Positions 1 through 7,533 of a stretch of 64,000 nt of DNA are shown one piece after another. The translations under genes and the position numbers were made by a program. Origin of the DNA: an uncultured Lachnospiraceae bacterium. GTDB lineage: Bacteria; Bacillota; Clostridia; Lachnospirales; Lachnospiraceae. Numbering within the stretch: position 1 is the stretch's first letter; each line of letters begins with the position of its first letter. The stretch spans positions 1 to 64,000 of the forward strand of contig CATBDC010000015.1 of the NCBI GenBank assembly GCA_949502235.1, written 5' to 3'. Under the pieces are notes generated by a model. It was not told where the DNA came from, ran no database searches, and was given only the letters and a program-made list of their open reading frames with translations.

Positions 1-102
1 AGCTGGGGAGTTGGGGACAGGGTAAAGGGCAATCGGGGACGGAGTAAAACTAGTTTTACTCCGTCCCCGATTGCCCTTTACCCTGTCCCCAACTCCCCAG
101 CT
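1..102. repeat. Perfect 102-bp palindrome of the GGGACGG repeat family
   Basis: Bases 1-51 are the exact reverse complement of bases 52-102, with the centre at AAAACTAGTTTT and no spacer. The arms contain the units GGGGACAGGG and GGGGACGGAG that recur eight more times in this window. The element lies just past the 3' end of the MalY-type gene and is followed by a T-rich stretch. It could fold into a very long hairpin in RNA or single-stranded DNA. The window edge cuts at its first base, so it may extend further left. Confidence 0.9.
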
Positions 103-141
103 CTTTAAGTTCGAGGCTAGCTCTTTTTTTTAATCTTTTTT

Positions 142-1329
142 TTAAAATACCCTGGCCAGACGGTCAAAAGCTTCCTTTACCTGTGACATAGGGGAGGTAA
201 GGCAGAAGCGCCGGAACTGCCGCCCGTTTTCGGCGTCAAACATAACTCCATCGCCGATAATGATGTGGGTAGCTTTCAGCCTCTCATCTAGCTCATCATC
301 AGAGAGACCGTATCCTGAGAAATCTGCCCACAGGACATAGGTTCCTTCAGGCCTTGTAATTGTAACCTTCGGCAAATCCTTTGCAAAACGTTCCATTGCA
401 TAGTCAATCAGCCTGTCCAGATATTCGTTCAGCTCATCAACCCACGGAGCACATTTTGTATAAGCTGCAATCACAGCGCTGATTCCAAAGGGGGTAGCTA
501 TTGGAAGGCCCTTATCCAGCTTCTCTATAAGCTGCGGGTCTTCGACAATCAGATTAGACATAGCCAGTCCTGCTACATTAAAGGTTTTATTAACAGCAGT
601 CGCGGAAATTACGCCCTTGGGGCCTAACACCTTCATGACAGGAAGAACCTTCATGCCTTTTCTGGCAATATCAATATGAACCTCATCGGACAGGATGATT
701 ACATCATGTCTGCGGCAGATTTCGCCGATTTTAAGGATTTCCTCCTCGGTAAATACCCGCCCGGTGGGGTTGTGGGGCTGGATTAAAATAATCATCTTGT
801 TTTCCGGAACCGCACAGGCCTTTTTCAGTGCTTCATAGTCCACGGTATAATAGCCGCGGTCATTTATCATCTGTACTCCGGCCATTACCCGGCCGATAGG
901 CTCAATATCCATATGATAGTTATAAGAAGGAAGAAGAACAATAATACCGTCTCCCGGTTCTGTATAGCTTTTAATACAGGTAGCAATGACTTCGTGAGTT
1001 CCTGCAGCTCCCAGAAAGACACTTTCCGGAGCAAAATTCCAGCCAAAACGGGTAGAAAACCAATGGCATACAGCCTCGTTGTAAGCAGCCGGGGGAGCAG
1101 AATAACCAAAGATACCGTGTTCTGCTGTCTTTATCAGCGCTTCTGTTATTTCAGGAGCACATTTAAAATCCATATCGGCAGTCTGGAAACAGAGCCGGTC
1201 CTCCGGCAGCTCGTCATATCCTAACATCTCTGCCATCAGCTTTCCAATAGAAGAGTCCGTTCTCCATTTCATGCTGTAGCTGTACGGGTCGTGGGCGCGG
1301 TCAACGACCGCATCAAAATCATACTTCAT
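142..1329 (-). CDS. MalY/PatB-type PLP-dependent C-S lyase (aminotransferase fold I)
   Basis: The 395-residue protein is a fold-type I PLP enzyme of the MalY/PatB branch, whose characterised members cleave cystathionine or cysteine S-conjugates to thiol, pyruvate and ammonia in the cytosol. Seen: the ADMDF motif near residue 51, the PHNPTGR motif at 185-191, the SDEVH motif at 214-218, and the PLP lysine K248 inside NKTFNVAG. Length is normal for the family. The ATG start at 1329 follows an AGAGG-like site. It is transcribed away from the M19 dipeptidase at 1577, and both promoters carry the same operator-like motif, so joint control by the nearby MarR protein is inferred. A true transaminase role is possible, but the motif set favours lyase. 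Confidence 0.85.
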   Translation of the reverse strand: MKYDFDAVVDRAHDPYSYSMKWRTDSSIGKLMAEMLGYDELPEDRLCFQTADMDFKCAPEITEALIKTAEHGIFGYSAPPAAYNEAVCHWFSTRFGWNFAPESVFLGAAGTHEVIATCIKSYTEPGDGIIVLLPSYNYHMDIEPIGRVMAGVQMINDRGYYTVDYEALKKACAVPENKMIILIQPHNPTGRVFTEEEILKIGEICRRHDVIILSDEVHIDIARKGMKVLPVMKVLGPKGVISATAVNKTFNVAGLAMSNLIVEDPQLIEKLDKGLPIATPFGISAVIAAYTKCAPWVDELNEYLDRLIDYAMERFAKDLPKVTITRPEGTYVLWADFSGYGLSDDELDERLKATHIIIGDGVMFDAENGRQFRRFCLTSPMSQVKEAFDRLARVF

Positions 1330-1380
1330 AAATAAAAACCTCTTTTCTAGTTTTGTTGTTTACATGTCACTGAATTGAGG

Positions 1381-1431
1381 TATAGATTCTAAACTATTTG
1401 AAATTATAGCATCCTTTCAGAGAAAATACAA
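1381..1431 (-). promoter_or_regulatory. Promoter of the MalY-type gene with operator-like site
   Basis: On the minus strand there is a -35 box TTGTAT (1426-1431), a 17-bp spacer and a perfect -10 box TATAAT (1403-1408). The motif TATAGATTCTAAACTAT (1381-1397) covers the expected start of transcription. The same 13-base core occurs at two other promoters of this gene cluster, so it is a good candidate MarR operator. Confidence 0.6.
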
Positions 1432-1481
1432 GAGGTGAAATATTGACAAAATTCGAGTTAGAAAATTGTGAAGTTCTACTA

Positions 1482-1532
1482 TTGCCATATCCTGTTAATG
1501 TGATAAAATAGAAATAATGTATAGATTCTAAA
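1482..1532 (+). promoter_or_regulatory. Promoter of the dipeptidase-MarR unit with operator-like site
   Basis: There is a -35 box TTGCCA (1482-1487), a 16-bp spacer and a -10 box TAAAAT (1504-1509). The motif TATAGATTCTAAA (1520-1532) lies directly after the expected +1, where a bound repressor would block the polymerase. The core TAGATTCTA is a near-palindrome, as expected for a dimeric winged-helix repressor. Confidence 0.6.
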
Positions 1533-1576
1533 TAAAAAAGAACGGTGAATATGGAGATGAAAAGGAGAAATCAGGT

Positions 1577-2560
1577 ATGAAGTTTATTGATACACATTGT
1601 GATTCGTTAATGATAGCACTTATGCGGGGAGGAGAGAACCCGGATTTATATGATGCTTCCTGCGTGTCTGTAGATTTTAAGAGGATGAAGGAAGGGGGAC
1701 AGATGGCGCAGTTTTTTGCAATCTTCCTTCCGCCCCAGGAAGCCTATAAGATGATGGGAGTGCCGGAGATTCCAGAGGAGGATTATATTGCAGCCTGCCG
1801 CGGGATTCTCATGGCAAATCTGGAGAAACACTCTGACAAAATAAGTCTTGCAAGAAATGCAGCGGAGCTTAGGGCAAATGAAGACGCGGGAAAATTGTCT
1901 GCAGTACTGTCTATGGAGGACGGCAGGGCTGTGTGGGGGAAGCTTAAGAACCTGAAACAGTTTTATGATATGGGAGTGCGCGCCCTGTCACTGACATGGA
2001 ATGCGAAAAATTGTTTTGGCTCGCCCAATTCCAGAGAGCCCGGGATTATGAATGAGGGACTTACAGATTTTGGAAAGGAAGCGGTAGAATATATGCAGGA
2101 GCTGGGGATGCTGGTGGATGTATCTCATTTATCCGATGGCGGGTTTAAGGATGTCGCGGATATCTGTAAAAAGCCTTTTATAGCGACACATTCTAACTGC
2201 CGTGCGCTGTGTCCACATCCAAGGAACCTGACAGACGATATGCTCCGTACCCTGGGAAATGCCGGAGGCGTTACGGGAATTAATTTTGGGCCGGAATTTT
2301 TGAATGAGGATATCGAATGTAAGGACAGTACAGCTGCCCTTATGGCAAAGCATGCAAGACATATGGCGGATACAGGCGGCATAGACTGCGTAGGAATCGG
2401 GTCAGACTTTGACGGAATACAGGGTAATTTGGAGATTAGTGACTGTTCAAAGGTTTATCTTCTGGAGGACGCCCTGAAGAAGGAAGGATTTTCCGGGGGA
2501 GAGATTGAAAAGATTTTCTGGAAGAATACATTCCGCGTGATAGAGGATGCCATGAAATAA
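1577..2560 (+). CDS. M19 (renal/membrane-type) dipeptidase
   Basis: The 327-residue protein belongs to peptidase family M19, binuclear zinc enzymes that split dipeptides, including Cys-Gly and its S-conjugates and dipeptides with a C-terminal D-residue. Visible metal ligands are H7 and D9 in the opening THCDS motif, E114 in SMEDGRA, H184 in VSHLSD and H205 in ATHSN. No signal peptide or lipobox is seen, so it is probably cytosolic and acts on imported peptides. The start has a good AAGGAG site. The MarR gene follows 86 bases later without a terminator, so the two are probably co-transcribed. A paralogue of the same length lies at 18768-19751. Confidence 0.9.
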   Translation: MKFIDTHCDSLMIALMRGGENPDLYDASCVSVDFKRMKEGGQMAQFFAIFLPPQEAYKMMGVPEIPEEDYIAACRGILMANLEKHSDKISLARNAAELRANEDAGKLSAVLSMEDGRAVWGKLKNLKQFYDMGVRALSLTWNAKNCFGSPNSREPGIMNEGLTDFGKEAVEYMQELGMLVDVSHLSDGGFKDVADICKKPFIATHSNCRALCPHPRNLTDDMLRTLGNAGGVTGINFGPEFLNEDIECKDSTAALMAKHARHMADTGGIDCVGIGSDFDGIQGNLEISDCSKVYLLEDALKKEGFSGGEIEKIFWKNTFRVIEDAMK

Positions 2561-2646
2561 GAAGGTTATGCAGATTTTTCATTGATTTGTCCGCTCTTTT
2601 GGATTATAATAATGTGCGGAAGGATAAAGGTCAGGGGAAATTTGTC

Positions 2647-3120
2647 ATGGGGAATGTGAAAAGAAAACCGCATCATACATTTTATGAGATGTCGGACATT
2701 ATGGAGCGCATGATTGCGCAGAACAGTGTGAATGTTCCGGTGGATTACGGCACAGGGGAGAAGTATAACCATGTGGAGGTACATGTACTTAGCCATGTCG
2801 TTGATAATCCGGGAATATCTGTCACAGAGGTTGCACAGAACTGGAACCGCACAAAGGGCGCTGTTTCTCAGATTGTAAAGAAGCTGGTACAAAGCGGTAT
2901 GATCTATAAAGGGAAAAAAGAAGGCAATGACAAGACGGTATGTCTGTATGCCACTCCCAAGGGTCAGGCGCTGGACATAAAGCACAGAGAATATGATTCC
3001 CGTAATTACCGGAATTTTATTGAATTGATGAAGAAGGAGGTTCCGGAGAAGGATATTTACGTTATGTTTCAGGTGATGGAAGTCTGGACACGTCTTTCTA
3101 TGGAGTGGATTCCGGAGTAA
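2647..3120 (+). CDS. MarR-family transcriptional regulator (cluster 1)
   Basis: This 157-residue protein has a MarR-type winged helix: the recognition region reads NRTKGAVSQIVKKLVQSG, followed by the wing and a TPKGQAL segment typical of the family. I chose the ATG at 2647 because it has an AGGGG site nine bases upstream; in-frame TTG and GTG codons further up (from 2587) have weaker sites. MarR proteins are dimers that usually repress nearby genes until a small ligand binds. Three promoters around it (near 1400, 1510 and 3275) share the motif TATAGATTCTAAA, so it likely controls the lyase, the dipeptidase (and itself) and the transporter operon. Confidence 0.85.
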   Translation: MGNVKRKPHHTFYEMSDIMERMIAQNSVNVPVDYGTGEKYNHVEVHVLSHVVDNPGISVTEVAQNWNRTKGAVSQIVKKLVQSGMIYKGKKEGNDKTVCLYATPKGQALDIKHREYDSRNYRNFIELMKKEVPEKDIYVMFQVMEVWTRLSMEWIPE

Positions 3121-3173
3121 AAAGATTATCACATATTTATTAGTAATATATTGAAGTTAATAAAGATTATGGA

Positions 3174-3205
3174 AGCAGCTGCATTTTGAATGTAGCTGCT
3201 TTTTC
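3174..3205 (+). terminator. Rho-independent terminator after the MarR gene
   Basis: AGCAGCTGCATT pairs with AATGTAGCTGCT across a short loop, followed by TTTTT. It separates the dipeptidase-MarR unit from the transporter operon that starts with its own promoter near 3253. Confidence 0.85.
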
Positions 3206-3252
3206 GTGATATTGTATGAAAATTCCTTTTTAATTTTGTGAATATGTGACTA

Positions 3253-3306
3253 TTGCACGAGGAGAATAAAATATTATAATCTAAACTATAAGATATAGAT
3301 TCTAAA
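3253..3306 (+). promoter_or_regulatory. Promoter of the DUF5058/partner/lyase operon with two operator-like sites
   Basis: There is a -35 box TTGCAC (3253-3258), a 16-bp spacer and a perfect -10 box TATAAT (3275-3280). One operator-like half, TATAATCTAAACTATA (3275-3290), overlaps the -10 box. A full TATAGATTCTAAA copy (3294-3306) follows at about +6. The double site suggests tight control by the cluster-1 MarR protein. Confidence 0.6.
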
Positions 3307-3397
3307 CCAAAATCTAACAGGAGGATATTGTAAAAGGTACAGTATATGTGCTGTGGAACACGGAATTTAAAAACAAAAAATTGGAGGAAGAGAAAAG

Positions 3398-4153
3398 ATG
3401 AGTAAAAGTACGAATGAGGTTTTGGGAACAGCAAATGGTCCTGTAATGTGGATTTTGGCAATATTGGCGATTGTAATCGTTATTATCCAGTCGGTTATGA
3501 TTTACAGACTTACAAAGCAGCGCGCCAAGGGAGGAATCATGTCGGATGAGGAGATTAAGGTGTGTTTAAAAACCGGAGGTGTTACTGCGGTTGGCCCTGC
3601 AATCGCGGTCTTTATTCTAGCGATGTCTATGCTTAATATGCTGGGCGCGCCCATGACACTGATGAGGATTGGAATGATAGGAAGCGCTGATACGGAGCTT
3701 CTGGTTTCCAGTATGGGAACATCAATTGCAGGGGTAACACTTGGAACAGATGAACTGACATATGCGGCATTTGGAACGGCACTTCTTGCCTGTGCAATCA
3801 CAAGCGGCGGATACTTTATCCTCACCCCGATTCTGTGCAGGGGACTGGGAGGCTCTGTAACGAAGCTGTTTACATCAAAGGATAAGAATAAGAAATCCGG
3901 AAAGGCCGGGAAATTCATAAAAGCTTTTTTCAGTGCAATCTTCCCGCTCTTTATTTTTGCGGGATTAGCCGCGTCACAGGTAGCCCAGGGAGTGGATTAC
4001 CTTATCGTTATGCTTATTGCGGCTGTTGTAATGTTTATTCTGAACCGTCTTTCCAAGACAAAAAATATTACATGGCTTAAAGAATGGGCGATGGGGTTCA
4101 GTGTATTAAGCGGCATTATCTGCGGGCCGATTATTGCGTCAATTATAAAATAA
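3398..4153 (+). CDS. DUF5058-type integral membrane protein (copy 1), putative transporter subunit
   Basis: The 251-residue protein has about six membrane segments (roughly residues 17-38, 62-82, 122-147, 173-193, 199-216 and 229-249). I recognise the pattern of the uncharacterised DUF5058 family; no function is established to my knowledge. Motifs shared with the copies at 19787 and 55849 are ANGP (12-15), GAPMTLMRIGMIGS (83-96), GVTLGTDELT (112-121) and a C-terminal WLKEW followed by GPIIAS. No ATPase domain is present, so any transport would be secondary or channel-like. It starts an operon with its small partner (44-base gap) and the fused lyase. Role inferred from context: uptake or efflux of a peptide-like sulfur compound. 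Confidence 0.75.
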   Translation: MSKSTNEVLGTANGPVMWILAILAIVIVIIQSVMIYRLTKQRAKGGIMSDEEIKVCLKTGGVTAVGPAIAVFILAMSMLNMLGAPMTLMRIGMIGSADTELLVSSMGTSIAGVTLGTDELTYAAFGTALLACAITSGGYFILTPILCRGLGGSVTKLFTSKDKNKKSGKAGKFIKAFFSAIFPLFIFAGLAASQVAQGVDYLIVMLIAAVVMFILNRLSKTKNITWLKEWAMGFSVLSGIICGPIIASIIK

Positions 4154-4197
4154 TAAGAGTCGAAGTCTTTATTATAGACAACAGGAGGAATAAAATA

Positions 4198-4794
4198 ATG
4201 AGTGAGAATAAAACGAACGCAGTACCATCTATGGATGCAGGCCAGCAGGACTATAATAAGAAGGTTCACAGGGTAGGCACGATTACCATGCTTACAATTC
4301 TGGTAATTACGATTATACCCATTATTTATATTTATGTATTTTGCGGAGGCTTTCCCGGCTGGGGAGTTGTTTCAGCAACGGTTGCAGCTTTAGTGGCATA
4401 CAATAGTTTTCAGTGGATACTGGAAGCAGTATTATATTTCCCTATGGTTGGAGTGCCCGGATCCTACATCTGTTTTACGGCAGGAAATATCCTGACCATG
4501 CGTGTGCCATGTTCACTTGCTGCGCAGAATGCAGTAAATGCGAAAAACGGAACGCCGAAGGCAGAGCTGGCTAGTGTATTTGGGATGGTGTCTTCTGTAG
4601 TGGTAAACTTTTTCTGCCTTGGAATTGTTGTTTTCTTTGGAAATTTTTTGTTAAGTGTCATGCCGGAATCTGTAAAAACAGGGTTTAATTATGTAATGCC
4701 TGCGCTGTTCGGAGCATTGCTGATTATGATGCTTGGTATGTTTTCACCTAAGAAAAAGGAGGAAAAAGAAGAAACTAAGGCAGCAGAAGCTTAA
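4198..4794 (+). CDS. Small membrane partner of DUF5058 protein (copy 1)
   Basis: The 198-residue protein has about five hydrophobic segments (27-49, 56-76, 79-97, 126-150, 164-182) and a charged lysine/glutamate tail (184-198). I do not recognise a named family. Its most conserved block, shared with the copies at 20539 and 56606, runs from the FPGWG motif (52-56) through VGVPGSY (84-90), AGN (95-97) and MRVP (101-104) to NAVNAKNGTPK (111-121). The glycine-rich stretch could be a re-entrant or substrate-facing loop. The start at 4198 follows a strong AGGAGG site. Always lying directly behind a DUF5058 gene, it is probably the second half of a two-subunit transporter. Confidence 0.7.
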   Translation: MSENKTNAVPSMDAGQQDYNKKVHRVGTITMLTILVITIIPIIYIYVFCGGFPGWGVVSATVAALVAYNSFQWILEAVLYFPMVGVPGSYICFTAGNILTMRVPCSLAAQNAVNAKNGTPKAELASVFGMVSSVVVNFFCLGIVVFFGNFLLSVMPESVKTGFNYVMPALFGALLIMMLGMFSPKKKEEKEETKAAEA

Positions 4795-4842
4795 CAGTAT
4801 ATAAAAAATTATAAAGAAGCTATAAGCAAGGAGGAAAAGAAA

Positions 4843-6603
4843 ATGGTGTATGATTTTGAGAGGTTTGTTGACCGTTCAACATGTGGTTCAAACAAATGGG
4901 AGGGCATGAAAAGGATAAATCCGGACATAGCGCCGGATGTGATTCCCATGTCAACGGCGGATATGGAATTTATGACCGCGCCCGAGATTCAGGAAGGGCT
5001 TAAGGAGTATATTGACAGTGTAATCCAAGGTTATACATCCCCAACACAGAGCTATTTTGACGCAGTCCTTGACTGGCAGAAAAAGCGCCACGGCTATGAA
5101 GGGAAAAAGAACTGGATTGTGACCACAAGCGGCGTTGTACAGGCCATCTTTCTCCTTGTGGAGGCCCTGACAGAGCCAGGTGACGGCGTGATTATCCAGC
5201 AGCCGGTATATTATCCATTTGCCATGGCGGCAAGATTAACCGGAAGACGGCTTGTGAATAACGAACTTATCTGCAGGGAAAATACCTATGACATTGATTT
5301 TGAGGATTTGGAAAGAAAAGCAAAGGATCCGAAAAATAAGGTGCTTATTTTCTGTAATCCGCATAATCCTGTGGGTAAGGTGTGGAGCAGGGAAGAGCTT
5401 ATGAAGGTGGTAGAAATCTGTGAGGCGAACAATGTATTTATCGTTGATGATGAGATACATAATGACTTAATCATGCCGGGATACCAGCATACCCCGCTGC
5501 CTACAGTATCAGAGGCAGCTTCCAGAATCTGCGCTTACTGCACTGCTCCCAGCAAGACCTTCAATCTGGCCGGAATGCAGCTTTCGAATATTTTTGTGGA
5601 GGATCCGCAGATCCGGGGGAAGCTTTCCCTTGGCAAGCTGATGACTATGTCCCTTGGACAGGTGGCAATCAGCTACGAGGCGTGCCGTCTCGCTTATGCA
5701 AAGGGGGCTCCCTGGCTTGAAGAGCTTTTAAAGGTTGTGGACGGTAATGCAAAGTATATGAAGGAATTTCTGGCAGAGCATATGCCGGAGGCAAAGTGTT
5801 ATCCCCTTGAGGGAACCTATCTTCTCTGGGTTGATTTCAGGGGGCTTGGCCTGACCCACAAAGAGGTAGAAAGGCTGATGCTCTCCGCACAGCTCTATCT
5901 GGATGACGGAGCTATGTTCGGCGATGCAGGGAGAGGCTTTGAGCGTTTTAACCTGGCACTTCCAAGGAAGGCGCTGGAGGCGGCAATGGAAAGGCTTCTT
6001 AAGGCATGGAAGGAATTGAAGGAACGTTTTGACACAGAAGGATGGCCGGAGCACATTACAATAAAAGAGGGAATGGAATTCCCGGATTTCACCTATGACA
6101 CACCATTTAGCTTAGGGCAGAGCTTTGCGGCCGCTTATAAGGAGAAGCCTGTCATATTGATGTTCCACCGTTATTATTCCTGTATGATATGTAACGGCGC
6201 ATTGTCAAAGCTTGCGGCCGGGCATGAAGAATTAGAAAAGGCCGGGATTCAGGTGAAGGTGGTCATGCAGTCAACACCTGAAAGTGTGAAGGAAGCTATG
6301 GGCGGTACAAATATATACCCCTTTGATATTATCTGCGACCCGGACAGGGTACTTTACGAGCGGTTTAATGTATTTACGGCAAATACGCTGTTTGATGTTC
6401 CGGGCGATCACATGCAGGAAATGATTCCTATGCTGGCAGGCGCCTTTCTAAGTGAAGAAGCGCCTCCGGAAACAGAAGGGGAGCAGACCCAGCTTCCGGC
6501 ATGGTTTGCAGTGGATGGAAATGGGATTGTTAAAGCGGCTCATTATGGAAAGGATATATTTGATGTACCGGAAATAAAGGAAATGGCAGAGGCATTTCGT
6601 TAA
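4843..6603 (+). CDS. MalY/PatB-type C-S lyase fused to a C-terminal peroxiredoxin-like domain
   Basis: The 586-residue protein is two-part. Residues 1-395 form a MalY/PatB PLP enzyme with TADMEF (38-43), PHNPVGK (173-179), VDDEIH (201-206) and the PLP lysine K238 in PSKTFNLAG. Residues 410-586 look like an AhpC/TSA or thioredoxin-fold domain: FPDF, a central FHRYYSCMICNGAL segment with a C447-M-I-C450 pair, and a FAVDGNGIVKAAHYG strand-turn-strand close to the end. The join is continuous with no frameshift. C-S lyases release thiols or sulfide, so an attached thiol-reactive domain could capture or reduce the sulfur product; this is inference. It is the last gene of the transporter operon, with its own AAGGAGG site, and a terminator hairpin follows at 6611. 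Confidence 0.8.
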   Translation: MVYDFERFVDRSTCGSNKWEGMKRINPDIAPDVIPMSTADMEFMTAPEIQEGLKEYIDSVIQGYTSPTQSYFDAVLDWQKKRHGYEGKKNWIVTTSGVVQAIFLLVEALTEPGDGVIIQQPVYYPFAMAARLTGRRLVNNELICRENTYDIDFEDLERKAKDPKNKVLIFCNPHNPVGKVWSREELMKVVEICEANNVFIVDDEIHNDLIMPGYQHTPLPTVSEAASRICAYCTAPSKTFNLAGMQLSNIFVEDPQIRGKLSLGKLMTMSLGQVAISYEACRLAYAKGAPWLEELLKVVDGNAKYMKEFLAEHMPEAKCYPLEGTYLLWVDFRGLGLTHKEVERLMLSAQLYLDDGAMFGDAGRGFERFNLALPRKALEAAMERLLKAWKELKERFDTEGWPEHITIKEGMEFPDFTYDTPFSLGQSFAAAYKEKPVILMFHRYYSCMICNGALSKLAAGHEELEKAGIQVKVVMQSTPESVKEAMGGTNIYPFDIICDPDRVLYERFNVFTANTLFDVPGDHMQEMIPMLAGAFLSEEAPPETEGEQTQLPAWFAVDGNGIVKAAHYGKDIFDVPEIKEMAEAFR

Positions 6604-6610
6604 AAAATTT

Positions 6611-6650
6611 CTGCCTGTGCATTGGAAACAGATTTTCAATACACAGGCAG
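6611..6650. terminator. Hairpin terminator between convergent genes
   Basis: CTGCCTGTG pairs with CACAGGCAG at the base and the stem continues inward through imperfect pairs. On the minus strand the stem is followed by AAATTTTTT. It lies between the end of the fused lyase gene and the end of the convergent queT gene and can serve both. Confidence 0.7.
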
Positions 6651-6678
6651 TCCTTCATTATGTTTTATTTTAAAGTTT

Positions 6679-7170
6679 TCAGGCTGCAGCGCGGAATATA
6701 TTTCCGCGGTATTTTTTTAATGCGGCATAAAGGATCATGCCGAGGATCCCGCATGACAGGATTTCCCCAGTGCCTACGGTAATCATCATAAATGGTATGG
6801 GAAGGGGCACTCCGTAGCCGAATCTAAGCACAAAGGGTACGATAACCGTATTTGCAAGAACCGGCGGAACAGGTGCAAGGAGCGGATTTTTGTCCTTAAG
6901 CTTCCAGGTAAAGAAGGCTCCGGTTAAGGTAGCAATACTTCCAAAGATAATGTCAGGAAGAATCGCTCCTCCTAAAATATTGCCGATAAGGCATCCTGCG
7001 AATAGGCCGGGCACTGCGGCCGGGGTGAATACGGGAAGTATGGTTAGGGCTTCGGCGATCCTTACCTGAATCTCTCCGAAGGAAAAGGGTGCGAACACAT
7101 AGGTGAGCACCACGTAGATAGCAGCAATCATAGCTGCCTGCGTAAGAAATACGACATTTTTGTCTCTCAT
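6679..7170 (-). CDS. queT: QueT-family queuosine-precursor transporter
   Basis: The 163-residue protein has five to six hydrophobic segments and matches the small QueT-type integral membrane S-component family, which takes up queuosine precursors such as preQ1. Family-like features are the early VVLTYVFAPFSFGEIQVRIAEAL region, where the RIAEAL motif is characteristic, and the glycine-rich LFAGCLIGNILGG segment. It has no ATPase of its own, as expected for a component that borrows a shared energy-coupling module. The structured leader just upstream (7199-7267) looks like a preQ1-type riboswitch, which supports the substrate. No queuosine genes are adjacent. Confidence 0.85.
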   Translation of the reverse strand: MRDKNVVFLTQAAMIAAIYVVLTYVFAPFSFGEIQVRIAEALTILPVFTPAAVPGLFAGCLIGNILGGAILPDIIFGSIATLTGAFFTWKLKDKNPLLAPVPPVLANTVIVPFVLRFGYGVPLPIPFMMITVGTGEILSCGILGMILYAALKKYRGNIFRAAA

Positions 7171-7198
7171 AATTTAGTTCTCCTTTAGTTTTTATTTA

Positions 7199-7267
7199 CG
7201 TGTGGAAGGTCTCGAACACACGATTCATTTAACGCCGGGAATCGGCGGCAAGCCCTCTATAGACCTT
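7199..7267 (-). promoter_or_regulatory. Pseudoknotted leader of queT, candidate preQ1 riboswitch
   Basis: Read on the minus strand, AAGGTCT (7261-7267) pairs with AGACCTT (7206-7212), and CACACG/CGTGTG (7217-7222 with 7199-7204) pairs across it. This gives an H-type pseudoknot with a GCCG/CGGC-type hairpin in the first loop. It ends about 30 bases before the queT start, so it could mask the ribosome site. Gene context fits a preQ1 sensor. I cannot assign the class from sequence alone; the size and inner hairpin are more like class II or III than the very short class I. Confidence 0.6.
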
Positions 7268-7359
7268 GGTTTTGACAGGCTTTGCAACGATTGAAAGTAT
7301 AACATGGTTTTAGTCCAAAATCAAGGGCTGCCCGGATTTTGCCCAAATTGGCATTGGGA

Positions 7360-7414
7360 GGTAACTTTTCAAGGTAAAGACAACGGACTGTTGCATTTAC
7401 CTTGAAAAGTTACC
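7360..7414. repeat. 19-bp perfect inverted repeat in the queT/Rpn intergenic region
   Basis: GGTAACTTTTCAAGGTAAA (7360-7378) is exactly repeated in reverse complement at 7396-7414 around a 17-base loop. There is no T-run after either arm, so it is not an obvious intrinsic terminator. It lies between the divergent queT leader and the promoter at 7450. Operator or small mobile remnant are both possible. Confidence 0.75.
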
Positions 7415-7442
7415 ACAGGTATTTTAGGTATATTAGGGTTAC

Positions 7443-7533
7443 TTTTTCATTGCTAAGAAGAAATGATAGCGATATAATGTAAATAAGATATTTCTGTTGT
7501 CAATATAAAAGGAAGGAAATAATATGGGTAATA
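7443..7533 (+). repeat. Promoter-leader direct repeat, copy 1
   Basis: This stretch is nearly the same as 8601-8691 (copy 2). It holds a -35 box TTGCTA (7450-7455), a 17-bp spacer, a -10 box TATAAT (7473-7478), the leader, the AAGGAAGGAAATA ribosome site and the first codons of the downstream gene. The differences between copies are scattered substitutions. A local duplication gave two adjacent genes the same control region. Confidence 0.8.

Noticed and set aside
913-1224. Open frame on the plus strand inside the MalY-type gene
   Set aside because: It is the shadow of a strong minus-strand gene, with no ribosome site and no recognisable protein features.
4084-4197. Longer upstream reading of the first small membrane partner
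   Set aside because: It would overlap the DUF5058 gene, while the ATG at 4198 has a strong AGGAGG site and gives a protein that lines up with the other two copies.
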